Source: Porphyra umbilicalis (Eukaryota > Rhodophyta > Bangiophyceae > Bangiales > Bangiaceae). Taken from it: a stretch of 55,830 nucleotides of DNA. The stretch spans positions 1 to 55,830 of the forward strand of contig KV919174.1 in assembly GCA_002049455.2 (NCBI GenBank), read 5' to 3'. Numbering within the stretch: position 1 is the stretch's first letter; each line of letters opens with the position of its first letter. Of this stretch, positions 20,594 to 30,376 are shown one piece after another. Position numbers and translations under genes: made by a program. The notes under the pieces are model-generated. The model did not search any database. It had not been told where the DNA came from and saw nothing but the letters and a program-made list of their open reading frames with translations.

Positions 20594-22048
20594 AGAACAA
20601 GTTGGTCCCCCAGGGCAGGGACCAGGTAGCGAAGCTTCCACTCTTCGTGAGAACACAGACACACAGGTTGGGAAAAAGCCAGTAGTCACCAGTGCGCATA
20701 CACCAGTTCTGGACATTCGATTAGATTGACTTGGAGATAGCCTCACAGGACAGATCTCGATGAGCTGAGTCGAACGGTGTGTCCAACTCCAAAATAACGT
20801 TTGCTCAAACAATAAGGATTCTATCCTAAGGCGCCAAATGTGTTTCCCGTCACACGAGCGAGTGCTTCACCCATTCTACAAATATTGTTGGGATGACTGA
20901 CAGAGCAATTAACTTATCATGTGATGCAGTATTCAGCATAATGGTTGTACATCGGGGGAGCGTCTCTTTTCGATGCTGCCATAGAATTCCGAGCTTCAGC
21001 ACTGTAATGAGGCCTTTCGTTCTGCTCCTTCACTCTTCTGACCACGACGTCGTTGGGTCCCTTTCCTCTTTTCCAGTTGTTGTTGTGTCCCTTTGTCTTC
21101 TCCAGTTAAAGCGTCCCCATTGTCGGTCCCCATTTGGTATCTTCATCTTTGTCGTATGATTCTCAGCACAAAGAAATGGTCAGCAAGGCAGACAAGCGCA
21201 GCACCCGGCGCGCCGCCACACGCAGGGGGAGGTCGGCAGCAGAGGCGATCAGATGCCTCAAGAAAAGAAGAACAGAAGAGTAAACAACCCGGCTGGGGCT
21301 CGGGGGGGGGACGGAGAATGACGAGGAACACATTGAAGAAAAAACGTACCTGAGTGCAGCGCAACGTGCATGGTGTGCGGAGGGGGGGAAGGGGGGGGGG
21401 AAAGAAATGGGCGGATGCGGCGCGCGGGGGCAAAGAAAGGGGCGGATGTGGCGAGCGCGTCCAAGAGAGAGCACGGTGGTGCGGTGACGACGATGGAGGG
21501 GTGCTGTGAAAGGCCCGACGGAGGGGCGAGATGGCGAGACGACGGAAGAGGGCGGAGACGCGGTGCTGATATGGCCGCAAAGATGCGCGCTGCTGACCAT
21601 TTCGGGGCTCTTGTGTGGAGTACAGTGGGGGTTCCAGGAAGGCATCTGTAAACGCTTTTGGAGGAAGCTGTAATCGCTCGCATGTGTAATCCTTCTGGAC
21701 CAGAGCGATCGTAGGCCATCGAATGCTGAAACGTGGATACGCGTGATTGGGCGTACACATGGGATCATCCAATCACATGGCCTAGAGGGTGACCATCAAA
21801 CAGACCAGGGCCATCAATTTCATGCAACGTGGCTGCCTGAGCGTTGAGAACGCGAATGGATCCCTACTAGAAGCTTCGCTAATGACCCTCATCCTCGTTG
21901 CGGAAACGGCTCGCGCCTCGCTCGCGCTGTCGCCCGCCGCCGGCTCCCCCCCACCCCCCCCCACCGCCCGCATGCTCCTCGCACGGCGCTTGTGCACGCG
22001 CTTCCCCCCCCCACCCCTTCCCTAGCCGCCGCCGCCACTGCCAGCGTC
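20594..22048. other. Gene-poor, lower-GC spacer upstream of biotin ligase
   Basis: Bases 20700-21170 are close to average G+C, unlike the genes. No conserved protein seen. Bases 21300-21560 are purine-rich on the plus strand. The biotin ligase promoter should lie within the last few hundred bases; a CCAAT box occurs at 21769. Confidence 0.4.
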
Positions 22049-22079
22049 ATGGCGCCGCCAGCGTCCACCGACGGGCGGC

Positions 22080-22142
<63 letters not shown>

Positions 22143-23017
22143 TTGTCAATGGCGGGCGCGTCGACGGGGGTGGACGGGGCGCCCCCCCCCCCCCCCCTCC
22201 CCCCCCCCCGCACGCGCCCATCGGCATCCACTGCGCGACCGACGCGGCGGCCGCCGCCCTCCTCTCCACCGCCTCGGCGGCGCTGCTCGCGGCGTCGGCC
22301 GCGTCCCCCGTCCACGTGTACGCGCCGGCCGAGTCGGCGGCGGTGTCCCCCCCCCTCCCCCCCCCCCCCCCCCCCCTCCCGGGCGCCCCCCCTTCCCCCC
22401 CCCTCCTCCCACCGCCGCCACCCCCTTCCACGCGCCAACCTACCACGCGGCCCTCGCGACGCGCTCCCTCGGCGCCGTCCTCCTCACCACCCCCCGCACG
22501 GCGTCGACGCAGGATTTGCTGCGGCGGCCGCCCCTCGGCGGCGCCCTCCCCGCCGGCACCGTCGCGGTGGCCGACGCGCAAACGGCCGGCCGCGGGCGGC
22601 GGGCGGCCGTGTGGGTGTCGCCGGCGGGGAGTCTCGGCGCGTCGCTGCTGCTGGTCGTGCCCGCCGCCGCCGTGGCGGCGGGGCGCCTCGTGCACGTGCA
22701 GTACGCGGCGGGGCTGGCGGTTGTGGCCGCCCTGCGGCGGGTGTGGGGGTGGCCGGCGGGGGGGGTGCGCGTCAAGTGGCCAAACGACGTGTTTGTCGTG
22801 CCGCCCCGTCACGGGGGGGGGCGCGGGGGGAGGGGGGGGGGGCGGGGGGGGGGGGGAGGGCGCCCCGACCAAGGTCGGGGGGGTCCTCGTCGAAGCGTCG
22901 GTGCGGGGGGGGGACGTGACCGCCATTGTCGGCCTCGGGTTGAACGTGGCCAATGCGGCGCCGACCACGTCTTTGCTCGCCGCCGCCGCCGCCGCGGGCG
23001 TGGACGTGTCGGGTGGG

Positions 23018-23061
<44 letters not shown>

Positions 23062-23431
23062 CGGCAACGGCGGCGGGAGGGGCGCCCCCCCGCCCCCCCG
23101 CTGTCGCGCGAGGCCGTCCTGGGCGCCTACCTCACCGACCTCGAGCGGCTCCTCGACGCCCTCGACGCGGGCGGGTGGGACACCCCCGGCGGCGTGCGCG
23201 CCCAGTACGAGGCGGCGTGGATGCACACGGGGCAGCGGGTGGTGTTGGCACCGGGGCTGGCGGGCGCGGCGTCCCCGCCGGGGGGGGGGGTCGTCCGCGG
23301 CCTCGACGCGGCCGGCAACATTTGCGTCGCGACCGACGGGGGGGGGTGGCCAAGCTCGACGCAACGGCGACGAGCTTTGACGTGCTCGCGGGGGCGCTGC
23401 GCGAAAAGGTGGCTGGGCCGGGGGGGGCTGA
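22049..23431 (+). CDS. Biotin--protein ligase (holocarboxylase synthetase), frame interrupted at G/C runs
   Basis: Attaches biotin to the carrier domains of acetyl-CoA and other biotin carboxylases using ATP. Conserved blocks in order: an N-terminal segment (HAPIGIHCATDAAAAALLST); FHAPTYHAALATRSLGAVLL; TVAVADAQTAGRGRRAAVWVSP, with the biotinyl-5'-AMP loop (GRGRRA, where GRGRRG is usual); GSLGASLLLVVP; VRVKWPNDVFV, carrying the catalytic Lys of the KWPND motif; KVGGVLVEASVRGGDVTAIVGLGLNVAN; and a C-terminal domain LERLLDALDAGGWD ... YEAAWMHTGQRVVL ... VVRGLDAAGNICV. These blocks lie in three frames. The switches fall at the C run near 22347-22400, the G runs at 22808-22860, the C runs at 23086-23100 and the G run at 23342. 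Run-length error is the likely cause. Start ATG 22049 precedes a poly-Gly tract. The stop at 23431 is provisional. Identity is firm, structure provisional. Confidence 0.82.
22082..22142. repeat. (GGC)n microsatellite, about 20 units
   Basis: Pure triplet repeat encoding poly-Gly near the start of the biotin ligase frame. A second one lies at about 23018-23060 inside the same gene. Confidence 0.95.
23018..23060. repeat. (GGC)n microsatellite, about 14 units
   Basis: Triplet repeat within biotin ligase, between the central domain (GLGLNVAN) and the C-terminal domain, encoding a poly-Gly linker. Confidence 0.93.
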
Positions 23432-23956
23432 GAGGCGGGGGGGAGGGGGGGATGTTAGTGGGCACCCGCGCGCGTGCGCGCTTGCGCGGCGGCGCGTGTC
23501 GTGTTGGGGGGCGGCGGTGGAGGGCGGTGACGGCAGCCGCTCGACGCGCGCCAGCGGTTGTGCGGATGCGGTGGGTGGCTGGGACTTTGACCGCACACGG
23601 CGCACGGCGTTGGCCGTCGGCCGTCGGCCGTGCCGTTGCGACGGGCGAGGCGCGCGCGGTCGCTGCGTCCGCGAGGGAGCGGGCCGGTCGGGCAGGAGCG
23701 GTCGCGGTGCCAGCGTCGGAGCGACATCCGTGCGGCTGCAACAAGGTCACCAAACCGCCACAGTGCATATACAAAAAACGCCAGTTGTGCAGCGGGCGGG
23801 CTGCCCTACGCAGTCGCCCCGCCCGCCCCACCTCGGACCAAGCCCCATCTCTGCTAGCACCCCTAGTGCGCGCGCGCGCCCTCCCCGCTCGTGCCCCTAG
23901 CGCGCGCGCACGTGCGCTCGCTCCGCGCGCCCTACCGACCCCACCCCCCCCACGCC
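23432..23956. other. Convergent 3' spacer
   Basis: Between biotin ligase (+) and GluRS (-). GC-rich, with a less GC-rich patch at about 23750-23800. No gene evident. Confidence 0.4.
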
Positions 23957-25786
23957 TCAAGCGTCGCCCGCGCGCGCGGCAACCACCCCCCGCAGCGTCT
24001 CGATGCGCGCATCAAAGCCGACCGCCCCCGGCGCGTGTCCCTCCACCGCCGCGAGTACGCGGAGCACGGCGCCAACGTCCGGCCCCGACATTTTGCCCGT
24101 CAGCGCCAGCCGCAGCGGGTGAAAGATGCGGGCGCCCTTGCGGCCGAGCGCCTTGCCCGTGGTCTTGACCCACGCCTTCCACGCGGGCGCGTGGACGGCC
24201 GGGTCGGCCGCCGACGGGAAGGCGCCATCGTCCACGGCGGCGAGCAGCGCGGCGGCCACCTCGTCAAAGCCCCCGTCCGGCGCGAGCAGCGCCGCCACCC
24301 CGTCCTCCCCCTCCCCCTCCACGTCCGCCGCGTCCATGGCCGCGACGAGGGGGTAGGAGAGGGCGGCCTCCAACTCGGGCGCCGCGTCCGACACGAGCTC
24401 CAGGGAGCCCCGCACGAGCGCCGTCGCTTCCGCCACCGCCCCAGACGACGCGTCGACGCCGACGAGCGTGCCCGCCGCCGCCCACACGTCCGCCGTCAGC
24501 GCGCGGAGGCGGTCGTCGGGCAGCGCGCGCACGTACTGCCCATTCATCCAGCGGAGTTTGTCGCCGTCAAAGACGGCGGGCGATTTAGTGACGCGGCTCA
24601 AGTCAAAGGCGTCGACGAGCTCGGGGAGCGTGTACAGCTCCCGCTCCGACCCGTCGTTCCACCCGAGGAGCGCGAGGTAGTTGGTCATGGCCTCGGGGAG
24701 GTAGCCCTCCTCCCGAAACTGCGTCACGGACGTGGCGCCGTGGCGCTTGGACAGCTTGGCGCGGTCCGCCCCGAGGATCAACGACACGTGCGCGTACGCC
24801 GGGGGCGGAAAGCCGAGCGCCTCAAGGATGAGCACCTGCCGCAGCGTGTTGGTTAGGTGCTCCTCGGCGCGGACGACCGTCGACACGCCCATCGTTGCGT
24901 CATCGACGGCGACGCAAAAGTTGTAGACGGGCACCCCCGTGCTGCGGGTGAGGATAAAGTCGCCGACGGTGGCGTTGGCGTCCCACGCCACCTCCCCGCG
25001 GACGGCGTCGTCAATGACCACACGGCTGCCGTTGGGCACCCGGAAGCGCGTCGTGTACGGGTCACCGGCGGCCATCTTGGCGGCGACCACCTCCGCGTCC
25101 GCGTCCCGCCACGTGCCGTCATACTGCGGCGGGCGGCCTGCCGCTTCGGCCGCCTCGCGCTTGGCCTCGAGCTCCGCCTCCGTGGAAAAGCAGGGGTACG
25201 CCTTGCCCTCGGCCATCAACTGCGCCGCGAGGCGCCCGTACAACTCGCCGCGCTCGCTCTGGCGGTAGGGCCCGACGGCACCGCCGGCGTCGGGGCCCTC
25301 GTCCCACGCGAGGCCGAGCCAGCGGAGGTCGGCGAGCACCTCGGCTTCCGACGCGCGCGTCGACCGCGCCACGTCCGTGTCTTCGACGCGCACGATAAAG
25401 GAACCGCCGCCTTTGCGGGCAAGGAGGTAGTTGAAGAGCGCCGTGCGCGCGCCGCCCACGTGGAGGGAGCCGGTGGGGGAGGGCGCAAAGCGTACGCGCG
25501 TGCCGTGGGGGGGGTGCTGGCCGTGGCGACGGCCGCCGCCGCGTCGGCGGCGGTCATGGCGGGGCCGCGGGGGGCGGGGGGGGGGGGGGGGGGGGGGCGC
25601 CCGCAAGCCCCGGCGGGGGGTTGTAAAGGGCGCCAGGGCGGGGCGGCCGCCGGCAATGGAGGCGGCGGCGGCCACGGCGGGGGCGGGGGTGGTGAAGGAG
25701 CAGCGGCGGAGGGCGGCGCGGGTGGCGGTGCCCGCCGCGGCGGCGGGGACAAAGGCCATGGCCGCCGACGCGCGGGCGCCCGCCAT
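23957..25786 (-). CDS. Glutamyl-tRNA synthetase, organellar (bacterial type)
   Basis: Class I aminoacyl-tRNA synthetase that charges tRNA-Glu; in plastids Glu-tRNA also feeds tetrapyrrole synthesis. From Met at 25786 the product has 609 residues: an Ala/Arg/Ser-rich leader of about 90 residues fitting a transit peptide, then VRFAPSPTGSLHVGGARTAL with the HIGH-type motif (109-112), FIVRVEDTDVARS, YRQSER, the RAEEHLTNTLRQVLILEALG block, and GADRAKLSKRHGA with the KMSKS-type motif (344-348). The C-terminal anticodon-binding domain follows, with FHPLRLALTGKMSGPDV near the end. Single frame, but in the leader the better reading (GPAMTAADAAAAVATASTPP) is in another frame between a 22-G run (25576-25597) and an 8-G run (25507-25514, plus strand). 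Two compensating run-length changes are likely there. Upstream Met at 25909 is possible but less likely. The bacterial-type sequence implies plastid or mitochondrion. Confidence 0.93.
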   Translation of the reverse strand: MAGARASAAMAFVPAAAAGTATRAALRRCSFTTPAPAVAAAASIAGGRPALAPFTTPRRGLRAPPPPPPPRPPRPRHDRRRRGGGRRHGQHPPHGTRVRFAPSPTGSLHVGGARTALFNYLLARKGGGSFIVRVEDTDVARSTRASEAEVLADLRWLGLAWDEGPDAGGAVGPYRQSERGELYGRLAAQLMAEGKAYPCFSTEAELEAKREAAEAAGRPPQYDGTWRDADAEVVAAKMAAGDPYTTRFRVPNGSRVVIDDAVRGEVAWDANATVGDFILTRSTGVPVYNFCVAVDDATMGVSTVVRAEEHLTNTLRQVLILEALGFPPPAYAHVSLILGADRAKLSKRHGATSVTQFREEGYLPEAMTNYLALLGWNDGSERELYTLPELVDAFDLSRVTKSPAVFDGDKLRWMNGQYVRALPDDRLRALTADVWAAAGTLVGVDASSGAVAEATALVRGSLELVSDAAPELEAALSYPLVAAMDAADVEGEGEDGVAALLAPDGGFDEVAAALLAAVDDGAFPSAADPAVHAPAWKAWVKTTGKALGRKGARIFHPLRLALTGKMSGPDVGAVLRVLAAVEGHAPGAVGFDARIETLRGVVAARAGDA

Positions 25787-26546
25787 GCTCGACCAAGAAA
25801 ACAGCACCAGTCGTGGGGACAGGGGAGGCGGCTGCCAACAAGTCGAGCAAGGCGGTGGGAGCAGGACTGTGAAATGGCAAAGGCCGGCTCCGCGGCGTGG
25901 GAAAGCCACCAGAGACGCACGCGGCCAGCGGGTGACGTGGTGAGAAACGGGGCAGATGGTGGCGGTGGAAGGAAACGGGGCACAGGGTGGCGGTGGAGGG
26001 AAACGGGGCGGACGATGGAGGTGACGACGCTGGATCGGATCGGGAGCGCGTGGGCAACGAGGAGGAGATTGAGATACTTGCGAAGGTAAATAGGCTGACT
26101 ATGGAAGCAGTTCTGTTGCAACTTGAGACGCTTGGTTCAAAATGTACAATTCAGGCGCATAATTATGGTATCGAGGAAAATGTTTCGCGGCTGTTCATTG
26201 GTACTCAGTCGACGAAGGGAAGCCCGGTTGACTGTCAGCATGCCAACACGTTCGATTGGGCGTTGGACAGCTCTGGACCAATGGCCCAAACCCTCACATC
26301 CTTCACAATTGTAAGATCCAATAGGGCGCCGTCGGCGCCTTCGCGAACAGCCCGCCAGGTTTGTGGCCTCTGCTGCGCCGGCGGCCACCGGCGGCGCCGA
26401 CGCAACGCTCGGCGACGAGGACCCCCCCGGGCAGTGCCCGCCGGCGGCGGCAGCCACCAATTACGTGCCCCGCCGTGCACCTGTCCTGGCTGTTGGTGGC
26501 CACTCCGTCCCGCGCTCGGACCCGCCGCCGGCGGTGTTTCCCGTGC

Positions 26547-26582
<36 letters not shown>

Positions 26583-27322
26583 GTGGAAAGTCTGTACGCG
26601 CGCGCTCCATTCCCGCGTGCCGCCCGCCTGCCCCGCTTGCCCCGACCGCCGCGTCGCCCGCCCCGTCCCGCCCCGCACACGTCGCCGAGTGCGTGGCTTG
26701 GTGTGCGCACGCACGTCCTAGCCGCGGCTGCCAGGCATCTGGCAGTGCGGTGCCACTGGAGTGTGCTCCTTCGGCCCGTGCCGTTTTGCCTACGGGCTAA
26801 CGCCGACGGAGCGGTGCGTTGGGGTGGCCGTTGGCTTGGCTCGGCGCTCCCAGAGTACGCAGCCTGGCTGTTGAGGTGCGTTTGCTTGATGGTAGCTTCT
26901 TTTCTGTTTTGAATGCGCTTTTGTTTTCGTCTGCGGCTGTCGGTTGGGGCTCTCGAGTTACTCGTGTGGTCCAGTGTGTTGATGTGTCTCCCCAGCTTGG
27001 CATGAGTAGTGGAGCATGAGCGTTTAGGCTGCTGTCCAGCTGCTGTGACGTGCCTCATCCTGCTGTGCTGTTTTTTGCTGGCATTCGTGCCCAGACGGAT
27101 GTGCGGATCAGGCTGCATTGGCGGCGGCTGGGCTTCTTTGACCTGCGACGTCGACGCTGACCCCTTTATTCCACGTCTTGTCCTCTCCGATGGTTTGTTT
27201 GGCCTGCTGTTGTTCTGTACCTTACTGGCTACGTCTTGCTATGAGTAGATCATTTGGTAGCCAGCCTCCCACTCTTTCACTGCGTGTGTCGGATTTTCCG
27301 TCCGCGGATCCAACCAGCAACA
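25787..27322. promoter_or_regulatory. Divergent promoter region, GluRS (-) and PABP (+)
   Basis: About 1.5 kb between two divergent starts. CCAAT/ATTGG boxes cluster at 26197-26315 (tcattggta, cgattgggcg, accaatggcc, tccaatagg). A (GT)n tract sits at 26550-26579. The stretch 26870-27320 is lower in GC and T-rich, and is the probable PABP 5' leader. No A-rich autoregulatory tract, as known in the 5' UTR of animal PABP mRNAs, is visible. Confidence 0.5.
26550..26579. repeat. (GT)n microsatellite, about 15 units
   Basis: Uninterrupted gt dinucleotide repeat in the GluRS/PABP divergent region. Potential Z-DNA former. Confidence 0.95.
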
Positions 27323-29755
27323 ATGGCGACCACCACCTCTGAGACGCCCGTGGCGGCCCCCGTTGCGGAGGTGCCTAACGGGAGTGCGGCTGATGTGTCG
27401 TCGACGCCGGCTGCCGTGGAGGAGAAGGCGACTGAGGAGTCGTCGCCAGCGGCGGTGACTGATGACAAAATCGACGCGGAGGGCAAGAGCGGGGAGGAGG
27501 ACAAGAAACTGGCGGCGGGCGACGCCAAGTCCACGACATCGGCGGCGCCGGCGACGACGCCGGCAGTCGAGCCGTTTGCTGGTGCCATCCCCGCTCAGCA
27601 GGCGGCGGCGGTGGCGGCGCAGCAGCAGCAGATGGCGGCGCTGGGTATGCTGCCCGTCCCCGTCGGTATGCCGCCCATGCCGATGCTGCCGTCGGTGCTG
27701 CCGCCTGGCGCGACGGGTGGTAGCAACCCGCACGCGTCGGCGACGCTGTACGTGGGGGATCTCGACCCTGAGGTTACCGAAGCGTCCCTCTTTGAGGTCT
27801 TCTCCGCGGTCGGCCAGCTGTCGTCGATCCGCGTCTGCCGTGACGTCGTCACCCGCCGGTCGCTCGGCTACGGGTATGTGAACTTCCATAACGTGGCGGA
27901 CGCGGAGCGGGCGTTGGACACGATGAACTTTTACGCGTCGCCGGCGACCAAGGACCGCCCGCTGCGCCTAATGTGGAAGCACCGCGACGCGAGCGTGCGC
28001 AAGATTGGCCAGGGTAATGTTTACATTAAGAACCTGGACAAGAGCATCAACAACAAGGAGCTGTACGACACCTTCTCTGCATTTGGCAACATCATGTCGT
28101 GCAAGGTGGCGACGGACCCGTCGGGCAACTCCAAGGGCTACGGATTTGTGCACTTTGAAGCCCCCGAGTCGGCCGAGACGGCCATGAAGCGTGTCAACGG
28201 CATGCTCCTCGCTGGCCGTAAGGTCTACGTGGGCCCCTTCCTGTCCAAGCGCGAACGTGAGGAGCGCGGTCAGATCTCCCGCGCCTTTACCAACGTGTAC
28301 GTGAAGAACATTGACGACTCGATTTGCACGGAAGAGAAGCTGCGCGAGCTGTTTGAGCCTTACGGCGAGGTGACCTCCATTCACGTGCCGGCGACGCCTG
28401 CACCGAGCGGTTCGGACGCGGCTCCGACGCCCAAAGGCTTTGCCTTCATCAACTTTGCCAAGCCCGACGAGGCGGCAGCCGCCACCGAGGCCCTCGACGG
28501 CAAGGAGTTTGCGACCAAGGCCCTGTACGTCGGCCGTGCGCAGAAGAAGTCGGAGCGTGAGGCGGAGCTGCGGCAGAAGCACGAGTCTTTCCGCCAGGAG
28601 CGGCAGCAGAAGTACCAGGGCGTCAATCTGTATGTCAAGAACCTGTCGGACGAGATTGATGACGACCGGCTTCGCCAGGAGTTCGCGGCGTACGGCACGA
28701 TTACGTCGTGCAAGCTGATGCGGGACGAGCGCGGCAACTCGCGCGGCTTTGGCTTTGTTTGCTTTACCCAGCCGGAGGAGGCCACCAAGGCGGTCACCGA
28801 GCTCAACGGCCGGTTTGTCGGCTCCAAGCCCATCTACGTTGCTCTGGCGCAGCGCAAGGAGGACCGGCGCATGCAACTGGAGGCACAGCGCGCGGTCGGC
28901 GTGCTCCGCATGCCTCCGACGCCCGACATGCCCCTGGCACCCAACTATGGTGGCCCGGCTCCCCTCTTCTACCAGCAGTCCCCCGTCGGCCAGCCGGGTG
29001 TCGGCCGTGGCCAGATGCCGTTTGCCCACCCGCAATACCTGGCAGCCATGAGCCGTGGTGGCCCTGTGGGCGCACGTGGCTACCCCGGCGGGATGCCGCA
29101 GTACGGCATGCCGGGCATGATGCCAGGCATGCCGCCGGGCCCCGGCGGTCCGATGGTGCCGGGTGTCGGCGGCCCCGGCGGCATGCTGCCCGGACCCGGC
29201 GGCCCTGGGATGGGCCCCGGCGGTCCGATGGGACGCCCCGGCCGGCAGAACCGCCAGCGCGGTGGGGACGTGCCCGGCGGCCGCGGTGGTCCGATGGCCG
29301 GCCGCGGCGGGCGCGGTGGTGCCAGCGGTCCCGGCGCGGGCGGGTCTGGCCCGCAAGCGGGTGGCGGCCCTGGACAGCAGTTCAAGTACACGACCAATGC
29401 GCGGAACGCCAACGTCAGCAACGACGCGCCGGCGGTGGAGGCGTCGTCGACAGCGGCGGCTGGAAGGTCCGAGGCGTCCGCGGCGGCCGCGGCGGGCACG
29501 GGCCAACCACTGACGGTGGAGATGCTGTCCGAGGCCAATGACGCGCAGCAGAAGCAGATGCTCGGCGAGCAATTGTACCCGCGTATCTACGCGTCGCAGC
29601 CGCAACTCGCGGCCAAGGTTACGGGCATGCTGCTCGAGATGGACAACGCGGAGATCCTGCACTTGATGGAGAGCGAGCAAGCGCTAGAGGAGAAGGTGTC
29701 GGAGGCACTCGTCGTCCTCCATCAGCACGTCGCTTCCACGGAGCTGCAAGGTTAA
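27323..29755 (+). CDS. PABP: Poly(A)-binding protein
   Basis: Cytoplasmic protein that coats mRNA poly(A) tails, bridges to eIF4G and controls deadenylation. The 810-residue product has an acidic Ala/Glu-rich N-terminal extension (1-135) with a QQQQ patch, then four RRMs: about 141-218 (TLYVGDLDPEVTEASLFEVF), 228-305 (NVYIKNLDKSINNKELYDTF), 320-405 (NVYVKNIDD), and 430-505 (NLYVKNLSDEIDDDRLRQEF). RNP1 motifs such as GYGYVNF, GYGFVHF, GFAFINF and GFGFVCF are intact. A Gly/Pro/Met-rich linker with RGG-like elements follows (about 570-700), and a C-terminal MLLE/PABC domain (about 735-806) with KVTGMLLEMDNAEILHLME. Start ATG 27323 (caacaATGg) begins MATTTSE; the upstream in-frame Met is in the T-rich leader. 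The RRM3 loop has an insertion (ATPAPSGSDAAPTPK). Intron-free. An A-rich patch lies about 75 bases past the stop. Confidence 0.97.
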   Translation: MATTTSETPVAAPVAEVPNGSAADVSSTPAAVEEKATEESSPAAVTDDKIDAEGKSGEEDKKLAAGDAKSTTSAAPATTPAVEPFAGAIPAQQAAAVAAQQQQMAALGMLPVPVGMPPMPMLPSVLPPGATGGSNPHASATLYVGDLDPEVTEASLFEVFSAVGQLSSIRVCRDVVTRRSLGYGYVNFHNVADAERALDTMNFYASPATKDRPLRLMWKHRDASVRKIGQGNVYIKNLDKSINNKELYDTFSAFGNIMSCKVATDPSGNSKGYGFVHFEAPESAETAMKRVNGMLLAGRKVYVGPFLSKREREERGQISRAFTNVYVKNIDDSICTEEKLRELFEPYGEVTSIHVPATPAPSGSDAAPTPKGFAFINFAKPDEAAAATEALDGKEFATKALYVGRAQKKSEREAELRQKHESFRQERQQKYQGVNLYVKNLSDEIDDDRLRQEFAAYGTITSCKLMRDERGNSRGFGFVCFTQPEEATKAVTELNGRFVGSKPIYVALAQRKEDRRMQLEAQRAVGVLRMPPTPDMPLAPNYGGPAPLFYQQSPVGQPGVGRGQMPFAHPQYLAAMSRGGPVGARGYPGGMPQYGMPGMMPGMPPGPGGPMVPGVGGPGGMLPGPGGPGMGPGGPMGRPGRQNRQRGGDVPGGRGGPMAGRGGRGGASGPGAGGSGPQAGGGPGQQFKYTTNARNANVSNDAPAVEASSTAAAGRSEASAAAAAGTGQPLTVEMLSEANDAQQKQMLGEQLYPRIYASQPQLAAKVTGMLLEMDNAEILHLMESEQALEEKVSEALVVLHQHVASTELQG

Positions 29756-30376
29756 CTGCCGTTGCGGTGGTGGCGGCCGCCCCTGCCTCATGTGGGTGGC
29801 GACGCTGGGCCGCGCGGCGCTGCAAGAGCAAAACAAAAAAAATGCGGCGGCGCCCGTGCACACCCAAGGACTGCTCGTTGTTGGCTCCCAACGCGGGTGC
29901 TTATTGTTTTTCCGAGTGGCGTGACTCTCCTCCTTGCTGTCTTTTGTCCAATTGTACCTGTGTGTTGAGTTGAGCGGGTGACGGGCCGCGGGGCGCGGTC
30001 GGCAGCTTGGCGGTCGGGGCCGTGCGCCCCTGCTTTGTGTGAGGTGGATGCGTTTGGGCTTTGGTCGGTGTCTTTTGGTGTGCGTGGGTGCCCCAGTTGG
30101 TTGCCCCAAAAAACATAGATTGTCTCTAGATGTCTGTCGGTGGAGCGTGGTGGAGATATTGGACGAGCAACGTGAGGGACATGGGCACCTGAGGGACGAA
30201 GCCAGGTGCTCCAATGGGCAGTCGAGGCTCGCAATGCCGGTCACACCCTGCAGTGCGCCCACCAACGTACAGCATGCAAGACACCCGCAAGTCCCCTCGC
30301 CTGCGGTTGCCCCCCCCCCCACTCGCCACGACGCGCGCCCGGCCGTGCATCTCCCCTCCACCTCGCCGGCACACGC
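29756..30376. other. Convergent 3' spacer
   Basis: Holds the PABP 3' UTR, with an A-rich run at 29825-29842, and the downstream region of the aminotransferase. No gene evident. Open frames here are short and domain-free. Confidence 0.45.

Noticed and set aside
27968..29680. Minus-strand 570-codon frame opposite PABP
   Set aside because: Shadow frame. The plus strand carries four RRMs and an MLLE domain.
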